The notes under the pieces are model-generated. The model saw nothing but the letters and a program-made list of their open reading frames with translations. It did no database searches and was not told where the DNA came from. Below, piece by piece: positions 5,173-12,921 of a stretch of DNA of 64,000 nucleotides (position 1 is the stretch's first letter; every line of letters begins with the position of its first letter). This DNA comes from Flavobacterium sp. Root186 (GTDB lineage Bacteria; Bacteroidota; Bacteroidia; Flavobacteriales; Flavobacteriaceae), in NCBI RefSeq assembly GCF_001428525.1, contig NZ_LMHW01000015.1, positions 186,352 to 250,351 on the forward strand, read 5' to 3'. A program made the translations under genes and the position numbers.

Positions 5173-7848
5173 ATGGCAGAAAAAAGAAGAGACCTTGTAT
5201 TAGCAGGATTAGAACCATTGATTATTACGCCCGAAAGTGTTTTTGTAAACGTTGGGGAACGTACGAATGTAACAGGTTCACGAAAATTCCTTCGCTTGAT
5301 CAAGGAAGAGAAATATGACGAGGCGCTTGATATTGCAAGACAGCAGGTAGAAGGTGGAGCACAGATCATCGATATAAATATGGATGAAGGAATGCTTGAT
5401 GGTGTTCAGGCAATGACAAAATTCCTGAATTTAATTGCATCAGAACCGGATATTTCGAGAGTGCCGATTATGATCGATAGTTCGAAATGGGAAATCATCG
5501 AAGCAGGTCTTAAAGTAGTACAAGGAAAAAGTGTTGTAAACTCGATTTCGTTGAAAGAAGGAGAAGAAGCTTTTATTCATCATGCTAGATTAATTAAACG
5601 TTACGGGGCGGCGGCCATTATCATGGCTTTTGACGAAGTAGGTCAGGCGGATAATTTTGACCGACGAGTAGAGATTTGCCAGCGTTCGTATGATATTTTG
5701 GTTAATAAAGTTGGTTTTCCTCCGCAGGATATTATTTTCGATTTAAATATTTTTCCCGTTGCAACGGGAATGGAAGAACATCGCTTGAATGCTTTGGACT
5801 TTTTCAGAGGTACAAAATGGGTTCGCGAAAACCTGCCTCATGCGCATATCAGCGGTGGAGTGAGTAACGTTTCGTTTTCTTTTAGAGGAAATGATACGGT
5901 TCGTGAAGCGATGCACTCGGTGTTTTTATATCACGCGATTCAGAACGGAATGACGATGGGAATTGTGAATCCGGAGATGCTTTCGATTTACGATGATATT
6001 CCGAAAGACTTATTAGAACACGTTGAAGACGTAATTTTAAATAGACGCGACGATGCGACAGAGCGACTTTTGGATTTTGCTGAAAACGTAAAAGGCGAAG
6101 TAAAAAGTGACGAAAAAGCGATTCAGGAATGGCGTTTAGGAACGGTTCAGGAGCGTATTACGCATTCGTTAGTAAAAGGAGTTGATGCTTTTATTGAAGA
6201 AGATGTTGAAGAAGCACGTTTGGCGGCAACAAAACCAATCGAAGTTATCGAAATCAATTTGATGACAGGAATGAATGTCGTTGGAGATTTATTCGGAAGC
6301 GGAAAAATGTTCCTGCCTCAGGTAGTAAAATCGGCACGTGTAATGAAAAAAGCAGTTGCTTATTTATTGCCTTATATTGAAGCCAGCAAACAAGCCGGAG
6401 ACAAACAAGGAAACGGAAAAATATTGATGGCAACCGTAAAAGGCGACGTTCATGATATTGGTAAAAACATCGTTTCGGTGGTTTTGGCGTGTAACAATTA
6501 CGAGATTGTAGATCTTGGTGTTATGGTGCCTCCGGAAAAAATTATTGCGGCGGCCATTGAACACAATGTAGACATTATCGGTTTAAGCGGACTGATCACA
6601 CCTTCACTTGACGAAATGGTGTATTTGGCAAAAGAACTAGACAAACAAGGAATTAAAATCCCAATTATGATTGGTGGAGCAACGACTTCGCGCGCGCATA
6701 CTGCCGTGAAAATTGCACCTCAATATAGAGAAACTGTTATTCACGTAAACGATGCTTCGCGCGCCGTTACCGTTGCAGGAAATCTATTAGATCATAACCG
6801 AAAAATATATGCAAGCGATATTCGTGCAGAATACGATTCGTTTAGAGAAACGTTTTTAAATCGTTCACGAGATAAAAACTTCCTGACGATTGAAGATGCC
6901 CGTAAAAACAAATTACCGTTGGATTGGTCTGAATATACTCCAACTAAACCAAAGTTTATTGGCAAACAAATCGTTGAGGTTGATTTAGATGTTTTAGTTC
7001 CGTATATCGACTGGACGCCATTTTTTCAAACCTGGGAATTGCACGGAAAATATCCTGCGATTTTAACGGATGAGGTTGTGGGTAAAGAAGCAACTTCTCT
7101 TTTTGCTGATGCTCAGGCAATGCTTAAAGTAATTTTGGCCGAGAAAAAACTAAAAGCAAAAGGTATTTATGGAATTTTCCCTGCAAATCAGGTCGATGAT
7201 GACGATATCGAATTGCGTGATGAAAACGGAAAAGTTCTGGAGAAATTCTTAACACTTCGTCAGCAGTCACAAAAAACAAAAGGTGCTCCAAATATCGCTT
7301 TAGCTGATTTTATTCTTCCAAAAGAAAGTGGCGTAACGGATTATATGGGCGCATTTTGTGTAACAACTGGTTTTGGTGTAGATGAATGGGCAGCGGAATA
7401 TGAAAAGAATTTAGACGATTATAATTCGATTATGGTGAAAGCGCTTGCGGATCGTTTTGCTGAGGCTTTCGCCGAATATCTTCACGAAAGAGTTCGTAAA
7501 GATTTCTGGGGTTATGATAAAGAAGAATCTTTAACCAACGAAGAATTGATTAAAGAAAATTATAAAGGAATTCGTCCGGCGCCAGGATATCCGGCATGTC
7601 CCGATCACCTGGAGAAACCAACGATTTGGAAACTTTTAAATGTTGCCGAAGAAATTGGAGTGACTTTGACAGAAAGTATGGCGATGTGGCCGGCTTCATC
7701 AGTTTCCGGTTATTATTTTGGAAACCCAAAAAGCAGGTATTTCGGACTCGGAAAAATAAAAGAAGATCAGGTAGTAGATTATGCCAAACGACGCAACGTA
7801 CCAACAGATTACGCCATGAAATGGTTAAACCCTAATATAGCAGATTAA
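5173..7848 (+). CDS. metH: Methionine synthase, folate/B12/activation subunit (split MetH, C-terminal part)
   Basis: This 891-residue protein carries the remaining three modules of MetH. A pterin-binding (methyltetrahydrofolate) domain opens with FVNVGERTNVTGSRKF. The helical cap and B12 Rossmann domain follow, with the cobalamin-ligand motif GDVHDIGKN (His about residue 427). The C-terminal SAM-dependent activation domain ends with RPAPGYPACPDH and SGYYFGNP segments. With the 3337 gene it transfers methyl from methyltetrahydrofolate to homocysteine. The ATG at 5173 follows CTTAG words and an A-rich leader. The domain order is complete and no frameshift is seen. metF follows, supplying the methyl donor. 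Confidence 0.96.
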   Translation: MAEKRRDLVLAGLEPLIITPESVFVNVGERTNVTGSRKFLRLIKEEKYDEALDIARQQVEGGAQIIDINMDEGMLDGVQAMTKFLNLIASEPDISRVPIMIDSSKWEIIEAGLKVVQGKSVVNSISLKEGEEAFIHHARLIKRYGAAAIIMAFDEVGQADNFDRRVEICQRSYDILVNKVGFPPQDIIFDLNIFPVATGMEEHRLNALDFFRGTKWVRENLPHAHISGGVSNVSFSFRGNDTVREAMHSVFLYHAIQNGMTMGIVNPEMLSIYDDIPKDLLEHVEDVILNRRDDATERLLDFAENVKGEVKSDEKAIQEWRLGTVQERITHSLVKGVDAFIEEDVEEARLAATKPIEVIEINLMTGMNVVGDLFGSGKMFLPQVVKSARVMKKAVAYLLPYIEASKQAGDKQGNGKILMATVKGDVHDIGKNIVSVVLACNNYEIVDLGVMVPPEKIIAAAIEHNVDIIGLSGLITPSLDEMVYLAKELDKQGIKIPIMIGGATTSRAHTAVKIAPQYRETVIHVNDASRAVTVAGNLLDHNRKIYASDIRAEYDSFRETFLNRSRDKNFLTIEDARKNKLPLDWSEYTPTKPKFIGKQIVEVDLDVLVPYIDWTPFFQTWELHGKYPAILTDEVVGKEATSLFADAQAMLKVILAEKKLKAKGIYGIFPANQVDDDDIELRDENGKVLEKFLTLRQQSQKTKGAPNIALADFILPKESGVTDYMGAFCVTTGFGVDEWAAEYEKNLDDYNSIMVKALADRFAEAFAEYLHERVRKDFWGYDKEESLTNEELIKENYKGIRPAPGYPACPDHLEKPTIWKLLNVAEEIGVTLTESMAMWPASSVSGYYFGNPKSRYFGLGKIKEDQVVDYAKRRNVPTDYAMKWLNPNIAD

Positions 7849-7854
7849 AAATTA

Positions 7855-8011
7855 GTCTTAAAGTTGAAAGTCATAAAGTCTCAAAGAATGTGACTTTCGA
7901 CTTTTGACATTCAGACTTTAAACTAAAAGATTGATTTACGTTTTTTGATTTCAGATTTTTTACACCAAGCTAAAACTCAAAATTCATAACTCATAACCCA
8001 TAACTCTAATA
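7855..8011 (+). repeat. Word-like repeats between metH and metF
   Basis: The gap holds AAGTTGAAAGTC / GACTTTCGACTTTTGAC inverted words (7862-7916) and a run of CATAACTCATAACCCATAACTC just ahead of the metF ATG. No gene or terminator is seen, so metF may be cotranscribed with metH. Confidence 0.4.
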
Positions 8012-8968
8012 ATGAAAGTAACAGAGCATATAGAAAACGCCAAAGGAAAAACATTATTCTCATTTGAAATTATTCCACCTCAAAAAGGGAAAAGTATTAA
8101 TGAATTATACGATAATATTGATCCGCTAATGGAGTTTAAACCGCCGTTTATTGACGTAACAACTTCTCGCGAAGAGTATATTTATATTGACAAAGGCAAC
8201 GGCCTTTTAGATAAAAAACTGACTCGTATGCGTCCGGGAACGCTAGGAATTTGCGCTTCTATAAAACATAAATACAATGTTGATACCGTACCGCATTTGC
8301 TTTGCGGTGGATTTACACAAGAAGAAACAGAATATATGCTGGTCGATTGTCAGTATTTAGGAATCAACAACGTTATGGCGCTGCGTGGCGATGCCATGAA
8401 AGACGAACAGTCTTTCGTGCCTAAAGCTGGCGGAAATCATTATGCTATTGATTTAGTACGACAAATTAACGACCTAAACTGTGGAAAGTATCTGCATGAA
8501 GTGATGGATATCGACAACAAGGCTGACTTTTGTATTGGTGTTGCGGGATATCCTGAAAAACATTTAGAATCACCATCTTTACAATCAGATTTAAAAAGGT
8601 TAAAAGAAAAAGTAGATGCCGGTGCAGATTATGTGGTAACACAAATGTTTTTTGACAACTCGAAATATTTTAACTTTGTAGCTAAAGCAAGAGAAATGGG
8701 TATTACAATTCCAATTATCCCTGGAATTAAACCCATTGCTGTTCAAAGACATTTACAAGTTCTGCCGCAGATTTTCAGAATAGATTTACCGGAAGATTTA
8801 ATCGATGCTGTTGATAAATGCAAAAACAATGCAGAAATCAAGCAAGTCGGAATCGAATGGGCGATTCAGCAATCATTAGAATTAAAAGCTGCCGGAGTTC
8901 CGTTTTTACATTATTATTCAATGGGGAAATCTGAGAATATTCGCCAGATTGCTAGTCAGGTTTTTTAG
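8012..8968 (+). CDS. metF: Methylenetetrahydrofolate reductase
   Basis: This 318-residue protein matches the MetF family, flavoenzymes that reduce 5,10-methylene- to 5-methyltetrahydrofolate. The N-terminal FSFEIIPPQKG holds the catalytic glutamate. MALRGD (about residues 121-126), CIGVAGYPEKH (about 173-183) and the ADYVVTQMFFD strand (about 210-220) are family signatures of the FAD-binding barrel. The length is normal. It directly follows metH and completes the methyl branch of the operon, so the SAM riboswitch probably controls it as well if transcription reads through. Confidence 0.95.
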   Translation: MKVTEHIENAKGKTLFSFEIIPPQKGKSINELYDNIDPLMEFKPPFIDVTTSREEYIYIDKGNGLLDKKLTRMRPGTLGICASIKHKYNVDTVPHLLCGGFTQEETEYMLVDCQYLGINNVMALRGDAMKDEQSFVPKAGGNHYAIDLVRQINDLNCGKYLHEVMDIDNKADFCIGVAGYPEKHLESPSLQSDLKRLKEKVDAGADYVVTQMFFDNSKYFNFVAKAREMGITIPIIPGIKPIAVQRHLQVLPQIFRIDLPEDLIDAVDKCKNNAEIKQVGIEWAIQQSLELKAAGVPFLHYYSMGKSENIRQIASQVF

Positions 8969-9050
8969 GTCTTTGCGAGGAATGAAGCAATCTCACGGTG
9001 CTTATCTTTTGTGCTTTTGTTAGTGCGGTTGCTTCGTTCCTCGCAATGAC
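8969..9050 (+). repeat. GTCATTGCGAGG-family inverted repeat
   Basis: The left arm CTTTGCGAGGAATGAAGCAA and the right arm TTGCTTCGTTCCTCGCAATG are nearly exact inverted repeats around a 30-nt centre. A second full copy is at 52403-52486 and a single arm at 40401-40422. It could also act as a weak hairpin at the end of metF. Confidence 0.7.
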
Positions 9051-9099
9051 AATAAGCTTGGAATTTGAAATTTTTTAATTGGAATTTAATTTTTGTATT

Positions 9100-9753
9100 A
9101 TGAAAAAGGAAGAATTACAAGCAATCGCCTCTCAGCTAAAACATCCAACAGGAGAAAAAGGCATAGAAATGGCTAATATGATGCATGAAACCAACATCAA
9201 TATGACACGCCATTCGATTCAAAATCTAAATATAAAAGCCGGAAATTCTATTTTAGAATTGGGTCACGGAAATGCGGGACATGTAGCGTTTTTATTTGAA
9301 CAAGCAGAAAACCTAAAATATTACGGATTAGAAATGTCGGAACTGATGTTTCAGGAAGCGCGCCAGATCAACAGGAATTTTGTCTCTCAAAAACAGGCTT
9401 TCTTTTCACTTTATGATGGAAATAAATTTCCGTTTGAAGACGAATATTTTGATAAAATATTTACTGTAAATACTATTTACTTCTGGCAGGAACCAGAAAA
9501 ATTACTTTTAGAAATTTACAGAGTTCTAAAACCAAATGGAAATTTCTGCTTAACATTTGCTGAGGAAGATTTCATGAAGCAACTTCCATTTACGCAATTT
9601 GAGTTTGAACTATACAGCACTGAAAAGGCGCAAAATTTAATTAAGAAAACGCCTTTTAAAATTATTTACACAGAATCGCAGACAGAAAAAGTAAAAAGCA
9701 AAACAGGCGAATTGGTCGACAGGGCTTTTACAAGTTTTATTCTGGAAAAATAA
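9100..9753 (+). CDS. Class I SAM-dependent methyltransferase
   Basis: This protein of 217 residues contains the class I methyltransferase fold. Motif I is ILELGHGNAGHV, an acidic residue ends the next strand (YYGLEMS), and a motif FPFEDEYFDKIFTVNTIYFW is followed by EIYRVLKPNG. This pattern resembles the UbiE/Coq5-like methyltransferases (Methyltransf_11 type). The substrate is unknown. The ATG at 9100 is preferred; an in-frame TTG at 9079 lies in a low-complexity AATTTGGAATTT leader. It stands after metF but with a repeat between, so it may or may not belong to the methionine operon. Confidence 0.8.
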   Translation: MKKEELQAIASQLKHPTGEKGIEMANMMHETNINMTRHSIQNLNIKAGNSILELGHGNAGHVAFLFEQAENLKYYGLEMSELMFQEARQINRNFVSQKQAFFSLYDGNKFPFEDEYFDKIFTVNTIYFWQEPEKLLLEIYRVLKPNGNFCLTFAEEDFMKQLPFTQFEFELYSTEKAQNLIKKTPFKIIYTESQTEKVKSKTGELVDRAFTSFILEK

Positions 9754-9760
9754 TTTTTTT

Positions 9761-9816
9761 GCCACAGATTAAAAAATTTAAAGGTTTTTTAATCTGCGTT
9801 AATCCCAATCTGTGGC
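9761..9816 (+). repeat. GCCACAGATT inverted repeat, possible terminator
   Basis: GCCACAGATT and AATCTGTGGC are perfect 10-nt arms, with an inner TTAAAAAA/TTTTTTAA pair. It lies after the methyltransferase gene and is followed by an A/T run, so it may stop transcription. A part copy of the right arm appears at about 25423-25433. Confidence 0.55.
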
Positions 9817-9895
9817 AAAAAATAATTAATTCTCGTAGTTTTTTTAGTACTTTCATTCTTTATTATTAATCTTTCTGAATTATAATCCGTTAATT

Positions 9896-11119
9896 ATGGA
9901 AGTTAAGAAAATCAATTTTTTGCAGAGTTACAGCAGTATTTTATGGCTTCTTGGCGGTATAATAATCGGAAGTATTTTCGGATTAGTGTTTGGAGAAGAT
10001 GTTTTGATCATAAAACCACTTGGTGATATTTTTCTGAACTTGCTTTTTACAGCTATTATACCACTTATATTTTTTACAATTGGTTCTTCAATTGCCAATT
10101 TGGAAAGAACAGAAAAACTAGGAAAACTCTTTATCATTATGATTCTGGTTTTCTTGGCTACGATTCTTATTTCTGCCATTGTTATGATTTTTGCCGTTTA
10201 TCTTTTTCCAATTCATCAGGATATTGCTATTACAAAAATCCCGTTTGAAAATGTAGACTCAGGATCAGCCGGAGATCAAATCGCCAAACTGCTTACTGCA
10301 AATGATTTCTTCGAATTATTGTCTCGAAAAAGCATGTTGGCGTTGATTATTTTTTCTTTTTTAATAGGATTTGCAACATTACAATCTGGAGAAAAAGGAA
10401 ATGCTTTCAAGAGTTTTTTAGATTCAGGAAACGAAGTAATGAAACAGCTTTTAAACATCATAATGAAATTTGCACCAATTGGTTTGGGAGCGTATTTTGC
10501 CTATCAGGTTGGTATTTTCGGACCACAGTTGTTTGGAGTTTATGCGAAACCTATGGCAGTTTATTATGCAGCCTGTGTTTTCTATTTCTTTGTGTTTTTT
10601 AGTTTATACGCACTTGTCGCTGGCGGAAAAAGAGCCTTTAAAGTTTTTTGGAGCAATAATATTACGCCGTCATTAACAGCGGTTGGAACTTGCAGCAGTA
10701 TTGCAACCATTCCGGCAAATCTGGATGCCGCACAAAAAATGAGAATTCCGTCTCATGTTCGCAATTTGGTAATTCCGCTTGGAGCGCCTTTGCATAAAGA
10801 TGGTTCCAGCATGTCTTCCATCTTAAAAATTACTTTTCTTTTTGCCATGTTTGGTAAAGATTTTACAGATCCTATGACCATTCTTTTGGCTTTGGGAATT
10901 ACTGTTATTGTGTCAATTGTAGAAGGCGGAATCCCAAACGGAGGTTATATTGGCGAAATCTTAGCTATTACCGTTTATGGTTTTCCGATGGAACAAGCAC
11001 TTCCGGTTGCCATGATTTTGGGAACTTTGGTTGATCCAATTGCAACTTTACTAAATGCAAATGGGGATGTAATTTGTTCGATGATGGTTTCGAGATTTTC
11101 AGAAAAAACGAAGTGGTAG
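9896..11119 (+). CDS. Dicarboxylate/amino acid:cation symporter (DAACS family)
   Basis: This 407-residue integral membrane protein has the DAACS layout of about eight spans and two re-entrant hairpins. Signature segments are TAIIPLIFFTIGSSI (about residues 53-67), the serine-rich GTCSSIATIPANLDAA (about 264-279), GAPLHKDGSSM (about 296-306) and VDPIATLLNANGDV (about 381-394). The family couples glutamate, aspartate or C4-dicarboxylate uptake to Na+ or H+. The following gene encodes a PLP decarboxylase, so amino acid import for decarboxylation is possible but not shown. The start is the first ATG after an AT-rich gap. Confidence 0.9.
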   Translation: MEVKKINFLQSYSSILWLLGGIIIGSIFGLVFGEDVLIIKPLGDIFLNLLFTAIIPLIFFTIGSSIANLERTEKLGKLFIIMILVFLATILISAIVMIFAVYLFPIHQDIAITKIPFENVDSGSAGDQIAKLLTANDFFELLSRKSMLALIIFSFLIGFATLQSGEKGNAFKSFLDSGNEVMKQLLNIIMKFAPIGLGAYFAYQVGIFGPQLFGVYAKPMAVYYAACVFYFFVFFSLYALVAGGKRAFKVFWSNNITPSLTAVGTCSSIATIPANLDAAQKMRIPSHVRNLVIPLGAPLHKDGSSMSSILKITFLFAMFGKDFTDPMTILLALGITVIVSIVEGGIPNGGYIGEILAITVYGFPMEQALPVAMILGTLVDPIATLLNANGDVICSMMVSRFSEKTKW

Positions 11120-11181
11120 ATTCATTATAAAGTTTTCCATTCTTAAAAATAATTCTAAAATTTACTTTCATTCACCTTGTG

Positions 11182-11211
11182 TTAGGGCTTTGACTTCGCT
11201 CAGCCTGACAG
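11182..11211 (+). repeat. GACTTCGCTCAGCCTGACAG repeat, single arm
   Basis: This is one arm of the inverted repeat found at 40311-40375 and 47687-47742. It lies just upstream of the decarboxylase gene and contains an in-frame TTG that could be mistaken for its start. Confidence 0.6.
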
Positions 11212-11234
11212 TTGAGGTTAAATACTATATAAAT

Positions 11235-12629
11235 ATGAATTCAATATTACAACACGATCTAAACGATTTAGAAAATATCTTAGAAAAAGCAAAACGACAA
11301 GGCATTGATTTTCTTAATAATCTTGAAAATATCCCAACATCCAATAATAATAAAATTGACCCCAAACGAGATTTAAACAATTTAGGTTTAGGTTCTGAAA
11401 AAGCTTTAAAAGAATTTAAGGAAAGATTAGCGCCTTTATTAGTTTCGTCTCCGGGACCGCGTTATTGGGGATTTGTAACCGGAGGATCTACTCCGGCTTC
11501 TATTGTTGGTGACTGGCTGGCAACGGTTTACGATCAAAACACACAATCGGTAACGTCGCAGGGCGGGAATTCGGCCTTAATAGAATTTGAAACCATCAAT
11601 CTATTATTGCAATTATTAGAACTTCCAGACTCTTTTTTAGGTGGATTTGTAACGGGTGCAACAATGTCAAATTTTACCTCTTTGGCAGTTGCCAGACAAT
11701 GGTTTGGAAAACAATTTGGAAAAGATTTTGCTAAAAACGGAATTTCAGAAACCATAAATATTTTAACTGCAACGCCGCATTCTTCTTCCATAAAATCATT
11801 ATCGATGTTAGGAATCGGGAGTCAGAATTACACAGTGGTTAAAACAATCGAAGGTAATCGTGAAGCCATTGATCTTGCTGATTTAGAATTGAAAATAAAA
11901 GAATTAAATGGAAAACCTTTTATATTGATTTCAAGTGCAGGAACCGTAAATACTGCAGATTTTGATGATTTTGAAGCGATTTCAAATCTAAAAGAAAAAT
12001 ACAATTTCTGGTGGCATATCGATGCTGCTTTTGGAGGTTTTGCCGCCGTTTCAGAGAAATACAAAGGTTATGTTCAAGGCTGGGAAAATGCAGACAGCAT
12101 TACAATTGATTGTCATAAATGGCTCAATGTGCCTTATGAAAGTGCTTTTTATTTAATTAAAAAGGCACATGTAAACCTGCAGATCGAAACGTTTCAGAAT
12201 TCGAACGCTCCATATTTAGGAGACCCACTGGAGAATTTTAATTATTTAAATGTTCTTCCTGAAAATTCACGCCGTTTAAGAGCGCTGCCGGTTTGGTTTT
12301 CTTTAGTAGCATACGGAAAAGAAGGCTTTTGTGATATTATCGAAAAAAGCACTTCATTGGCGCTTCATTTTGGGAATGCTCTTATTGAAGATGGCAGCTT
12401 TGAACTTCTGGCTCCAATTCGATTAAATAATGTTTGTTTTACTTTAAAGGGAGATGAAAATCAAGATAAAGTGGGAGAGTTTTTAACAAAACTAAATGAT
12501 ACAGGAACTGTTTTTATGACGCCCACTGTTTATCAAAACAAAAAAGGAATCCGGGCTTCATTTGTAAATTGGCGAACTAAAGAAGAAGATATTAATATAG
12601 TTTTAGAAGAAATGAAACTGCTTATCTAA
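11235..12629 (+). CDS. Pyridoxal-phosphate-dependent decarboxylase
   Basis: This 464-residue protein belongs to the group II PLP decarboxylase family, which includes glutamate, aromatic amino acid and cysteine-sulfinate decarboxylases. The lysine that binds PLP is in SITIDCHKWLNVPYE (about residue 295). The upstream WHIDAAFGG holds the aspartate that contacts the pyridine ring, and the N-terminal GPRYWGFVTGG and VTGATMSNFTSL segments are typical. The substrate cannot be told. The ATG at 11235 is preferred to the TTG at 11190, which lies in a dispersed repeat and would add 15 residues not typical of the family. A strong terminator follows. Confidence 0.87.
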   Translation: MNSILQHDLNDLENILEKAKRQGIDFLNNLENIPTSNNNKIDPKRDLNNLGLGSEKALKEFKERLAPLLVSSPGPRYWGFVTGGSTPASIVGDWLATVYDQNTQSVTSQGGNSALIEFETINLLLQLLELPDSFLGGFVTGATMSNFTSLAVARQWFGKQFGKDFAKNGISETINILTATPHSSSIKSLSMLGIGSQNYTVVKTIEGNREAIDLADLELKIKELNGKPFILISSAGTVNTADFDDFEAISNLKEKYNFWWHIDAAFGGFAAVSEKYKGYVQGWENADSITIDCHKWLNVPYESAFYLIKKAHVNLQIETFQNSNAPYLGDPLENFNYLNVLPENSRRLRALPVWFSLVAYGKEGFCDIIEKSTSLALHFGNALIEDGSFELLAPIRLNNVCFTLKGDENQDKVGEFLTKLNDTGTVFMTPTVYQNKKGIRASFVNWRTKEEDINIVLEEMKLLI

Positions 12630-12647
12630 AAAAAAATTTTTTTTTAC

Positions 12648-12684
12648 AAAGTCCTGCTAACTATGGTAAGCAGGACTTTTTTTT
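12648..12684 (+). terminator. Rho-independent terminator after decarboxylase gene
   Basis: The arms AAAGTCCTGCT and AGCAGGACTTT form a strong hairpin followed by eight T residues. It separates the decarboxylase from the receptor operon. Confidence 0.85.
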
Positions 12685-12860
12685 ATAGACTTTGTAAGGT
12701 TTTTAATGTATTTAGACATTGTTATTTTAACTTATTTTCAACTTTATTTAACAAAAAACTAATTCAATCTTAATCAAATCTTAAGAATCAATGGATTTTT
12801 TTGTTGATATTTTATTTTAATGGTTAATTTTATTTTTATTTAGAATAATTAAAAATAAAT

Positions 12861-12891
12861 TTGTTTTGACTCGTTTTGGATGTTAATTTTG
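12861..12891 (+). promoter_or_regulatory. Promoter of the XusABC-like operon
   Basis: TTG at 12861-12863 and TAATTTTG at 12884-12891 are 20 nt apart, matching the Bacteroidota consensus. The receptor ATG is 30 nt downstream. No Fur-box-like palindrome was clearly identified nearby. Confidence 0.65.
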
Positions 12892-12921
12892 TGCCAAATT
12901 TAATTCAAACCAATTTATCTA

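Noticed and set aside
9079..9099. Upstream TTG start of the methyltransferase
   Set aside because: The extra seven residues come from AATTTGGAATTT low-complexity leader; the ATG at 9100 gives a normal start.
11190..11234. TTG start of the decarboxylase
   Set aside because: It lies inside a dispersed GACTTCGCTCAG repeat found at two other loci, so coding there is unlikely.
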